Shown: positions 62,303 through 64,000 of the stretch, piece by piece
Layout of the letters: the number at the start of each line of letters is the position of its first letter
Numbering within the stretch: the stretch's first letter is position 1
Source of the DNA: Calendula officinalis
Lineage: Eukaryota > Streptophyta > Magnoliopsida > Asterales > Asteraceae
Assembly (NCBI GenBank): GCA_963853835.1
Contig: OY970834.1
Location: forward strand, 24,682,365 to 24,746,364
DNA: 64,000 nt
Direction of reading: 5' to 3'
Notes under the pieces: model-generated
The model's database searches: none
What the model saw: only the letters and a program-made list of their open reading frames with translations
What the model was told of the DNA's origin: nothing
Program-made: the position numbers and the translations under genes

Positions 62303-63619
62303 ATGCCACCGCCCAGATCTCCGCCGTTGGCCACCACCACCATACTCCTCCTCCTTCTCTCCGTCACCATCTTCCCTTTCCCCACACTCCAACAACAATC
62401 CGATCTAGACTCCGACTGCACCAACCGCTGGATCCACATCCGCCACCTCCCACCACGGTTCAATCTCGACATCCTCACCAACTGCTCCGCCACCCACCAC
62501 CCTTTCTCCGACGACTTCTGTCCCTACATCTCCAACCACGGCCTCGGTACCAAAACGCACAACAAATCACACTCATGGTTCCGTACAGATCCTTCCCTCC
62601 TCGAACTCTTCTTCCACCGTCGTATGCTCGAATACCCTTGTCTCACCGCCGATCCCGCCGCCGCAGACGCCATCTACCTCCCGTATTACGCCGCCCTGGA
62701 CTCCCTCCGCTACCTCTACGGCCCGGATTACAACTCCTCCGCCCAACACGGCCGACACCTCCACAATTTCCTCATACGCGACTCGCCTGAGATCTGGCTC
62801 AACCACCAAGGCCACGACCATTTCCTCGTACTCGCCGGAAGCGCGTGGGATTTCAGTCAACCGTTAGGTAACGATCCGCCGTTATGGGGCTCCTCGTTTC
62901 TAGAATTACCGGAATTTTTTAACCTAACGGCGTTAACTCTAGAATCTAGAGCTTACCCATGGCAAGAACAATCAATCCCATATCTAACATCATTTCATCC
63001 ACCAAATTTAGCATTATTCGATTCATGGATCAAAAGAGTCCGTTACTCAAAACGAACAACTCTAATGCTCTTCGCCGGCGGCGGCGGGATCTCCTCCACA
63101 CCAAACGTCCGGCGAAGCATCCGATTAGAATGCAATAACAATTCAAACCTATGCGAATTCATCGATTGTTCAAACGGTATTTGCGAACACGATCCAATCA
63201 AATTCATGAAACCAATGTTACATTCCACATTTTGTTTACAACCTCCGGGAGACACCCCAACGCGAAGATCAACGTTCGACGGAATTCTCGCCGGTTGTAT
63301 ACCGGTTTTTTTCGAGGAATTATCAGCTAAAAAGCAATACGGTTGGCATTTGAATGAAGATAAATATGAAGAGTTTTCGGTTATGATTCCTAAAGAGGAT
63401 GTTGTGTTTAAAGGTGTGAGTGTTTTAGATGTTTTGCAAAGGATTTCGACATCTGAAGTTAGAAAAATGAGGGAGAAATTGATTGAAATGATTCCCAGAA
63501 TTATTTACAGAAAACATGGGAGTTCATTGGGTTTGAGGACTAAGAAAGATGCGTTTGATATTGCTATTGAAGGTACACTTCAAAGGATTAGAGCTAGGCT
63601 TGAAGATGTTGCTGATTAA
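62303..63619 (+). CDS. GT47 glycosyltransferase, MUR3/XLT2-like xyloglucan galactosyltransferase family
   Basis: Single exon, 438 aa. The ATG at 62303 is the first in a good context. Residues about 9-28 form the type II membrane anchor (TTTILLLLLSVTIFPF), placing it in the Golgi. The luminal exostosin domain starts at WIHIRHLPPRFNLDIL. Family landmarks are CLTADPAAADAIYLPYYA, DHFLVLAGSAWDF, LMLFAGGG, CLQPPGDTPTRRSTFDGILAGCIPVFF and MIPKEDV. Such enzymes transfer galactose or galacturonic acid onto xyloglucan side chains for the primary wall; the exact substrate here is not determined. The first 600 bp are very C-rich, while the last 400 bp are AT-rich. Confidence 0.93.
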   Translation: MPPPRSPPLATTTILLLLLSVTIFPFPTLQQQSDLDSDCTNRWIHIRHLPPRFNLDILTNCSATHHPFSDDFCPYISNHGLGTKTHNKSHSWFRTDPSLLELFFHRRMLEYPCLTADPAAADAIYLPYYAALDSLRYLYGPDYNSSAQHGRHLHNFLIRDSPEIWLNHQGHDHFLVLAGSAWDFSQPLGNDPPLWGSSFLELPEFFNLTALTLESRAYPWQEQSIPYLTSFHPPNLALFDSWIKRVRYSKRTTLMLFAGGGGISSTPNVRRSIRLECNNNSNLCEFIDCSNGICEHDPIKFMKPMLHSTFCLQPPGDTPTRRSTFDGILAGCIPVFFEELSAKKQYGWHLNEDKYEEFSVMIPKEDVVFKGVSVLDVLQRISTSEVRKMREKLIEMIPRIIYRKHGSSLGLRTKKDAFDIAIEGTLQRIRARLEDVAD

Positions 63620-63689
63620 TTTACACTTATCTTTGTAATTTAATATAATCCTTTTACTGTCTTTGAACAATTTTACAAGAATCTTATAT

Positions 63690-64000
63690 GGTTATTATAA
63701 CTCGGCCAACTCGTTAAGATGCTCGCTACTCGGTGGTGTACCAAGTCGGGTTGATGCTAACCGGTCAAAAAAAGGGGTGTACCAAGTTAGGTTGATGCTA
63801 ACTGGCCAAAAAAAAAACTCCGTCAATGTAAAAATCAGTTAAACCTCGGTCAAACTCAGAAACTCGGTTAAAATTTGGAAATTCGGTTAAAAGCCAACTC
63901 GTCCAATTCGGTCAGAATCAGATATTCGATCAAACCCGGTTAAAATTCGGTTAAACTCGTCCAATTTCTCTTGTTACATTTTTAAAAACCAGGGAAACTA
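63690..64000. repeat. Low-complexity 'actcggttaaa' tract with a 42-bp tandem duplication
   Basis: Phrases such as 'actcggtcaaac' and 'ttcggttaaaa' recur many times. Within it, 'gtgtaccaagt(c/t)(g/a)ggttgatgc' and the following 20 bp occur twice in tandem at about 63736-63816. No gene was recognised; the tract runs off the window. Confidence 0.6.

Overview
The window is nuclear DNA from a eudicot plant. Supporting signs are GT-AG introns in plant gene families, long AT-rich spacers, and many plant transposon families. The mix of elements looks most like the daisy family (Asteraceae), but that is an inference; nothing here identifies a species. I see no CRISPR array, no rRNA and no functional tRNA gene.

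Three ordinary host genes can be read in full. (1) A VND-type NAC transcription factor lies on + (21206-22643, 3 coding exons, 323 aa). (2) An SKU5-similar (SKS) multicopper-oxidase-like protein lies on - (41042-37821, 8 exons, 560 aa). (3) An intronless family GT47 glycosyltransferase of the MUR3/XLT2-like group lies on + (62303-63619, 438 aa). They point to secondary-wall regulation, wall-associated cupredoxin-like function and xyloglucan-type wall synthesis, but they are far apart and not a cluster.

Almost everything else is mobile DNA. 1-4.8 kb: the end of a Ty3/gypsy LTR containing a MULE-like foldback element, abutting a broken Ty1/copia pol. 6-11 kb: a hAT-like element (8-bp TSD), a copia-type solo LTR (5-bp TSD), a related LTR carrying an odd CAGTACTGAC-rich repeat, and a possible Helitron end. 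11.5-13.4 kb: two MITEs and a tandem array of about 125-bp units. 14.2-18.3 kb: a LINE on - split by a gypsy chromovirus fragment. 18.4-19.65 kb: a Tourist-like MITE next to a small CACTA element, upstream of the NAC gene. 24.0-33.9 kb: a complete-ended CACTA (En/Spm) transposon with a GTG target duplication. 35-37.8 kb: another foldback element, a LINE tail and a Micron-like element inside a (TA)n tract. 44.0-62.0 kb: a PIF/Harbinger transposon hosting a copia element, which hosts a non-coding LTR element (LARD), which hosts a solo LTR.

The most notable system is the 9.9-kb CACTA element. Its TNP2-like transposase is broken by three lesions, yet a second gene (TNPA-like region joined to a Ulp1/C48 SUMO-protease-type domain, about 12 exons) appears open with its catalytic residues. 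It also carries two small + strand genes near its right end: a GRF-type zinc-finger/TM gene and an EVPH-repeat protein with a possible B3-like domain. The next most notable is the nested stack at 44-62 kb, where target duplications and reading-frame continuity let the order of insertions be read directly.
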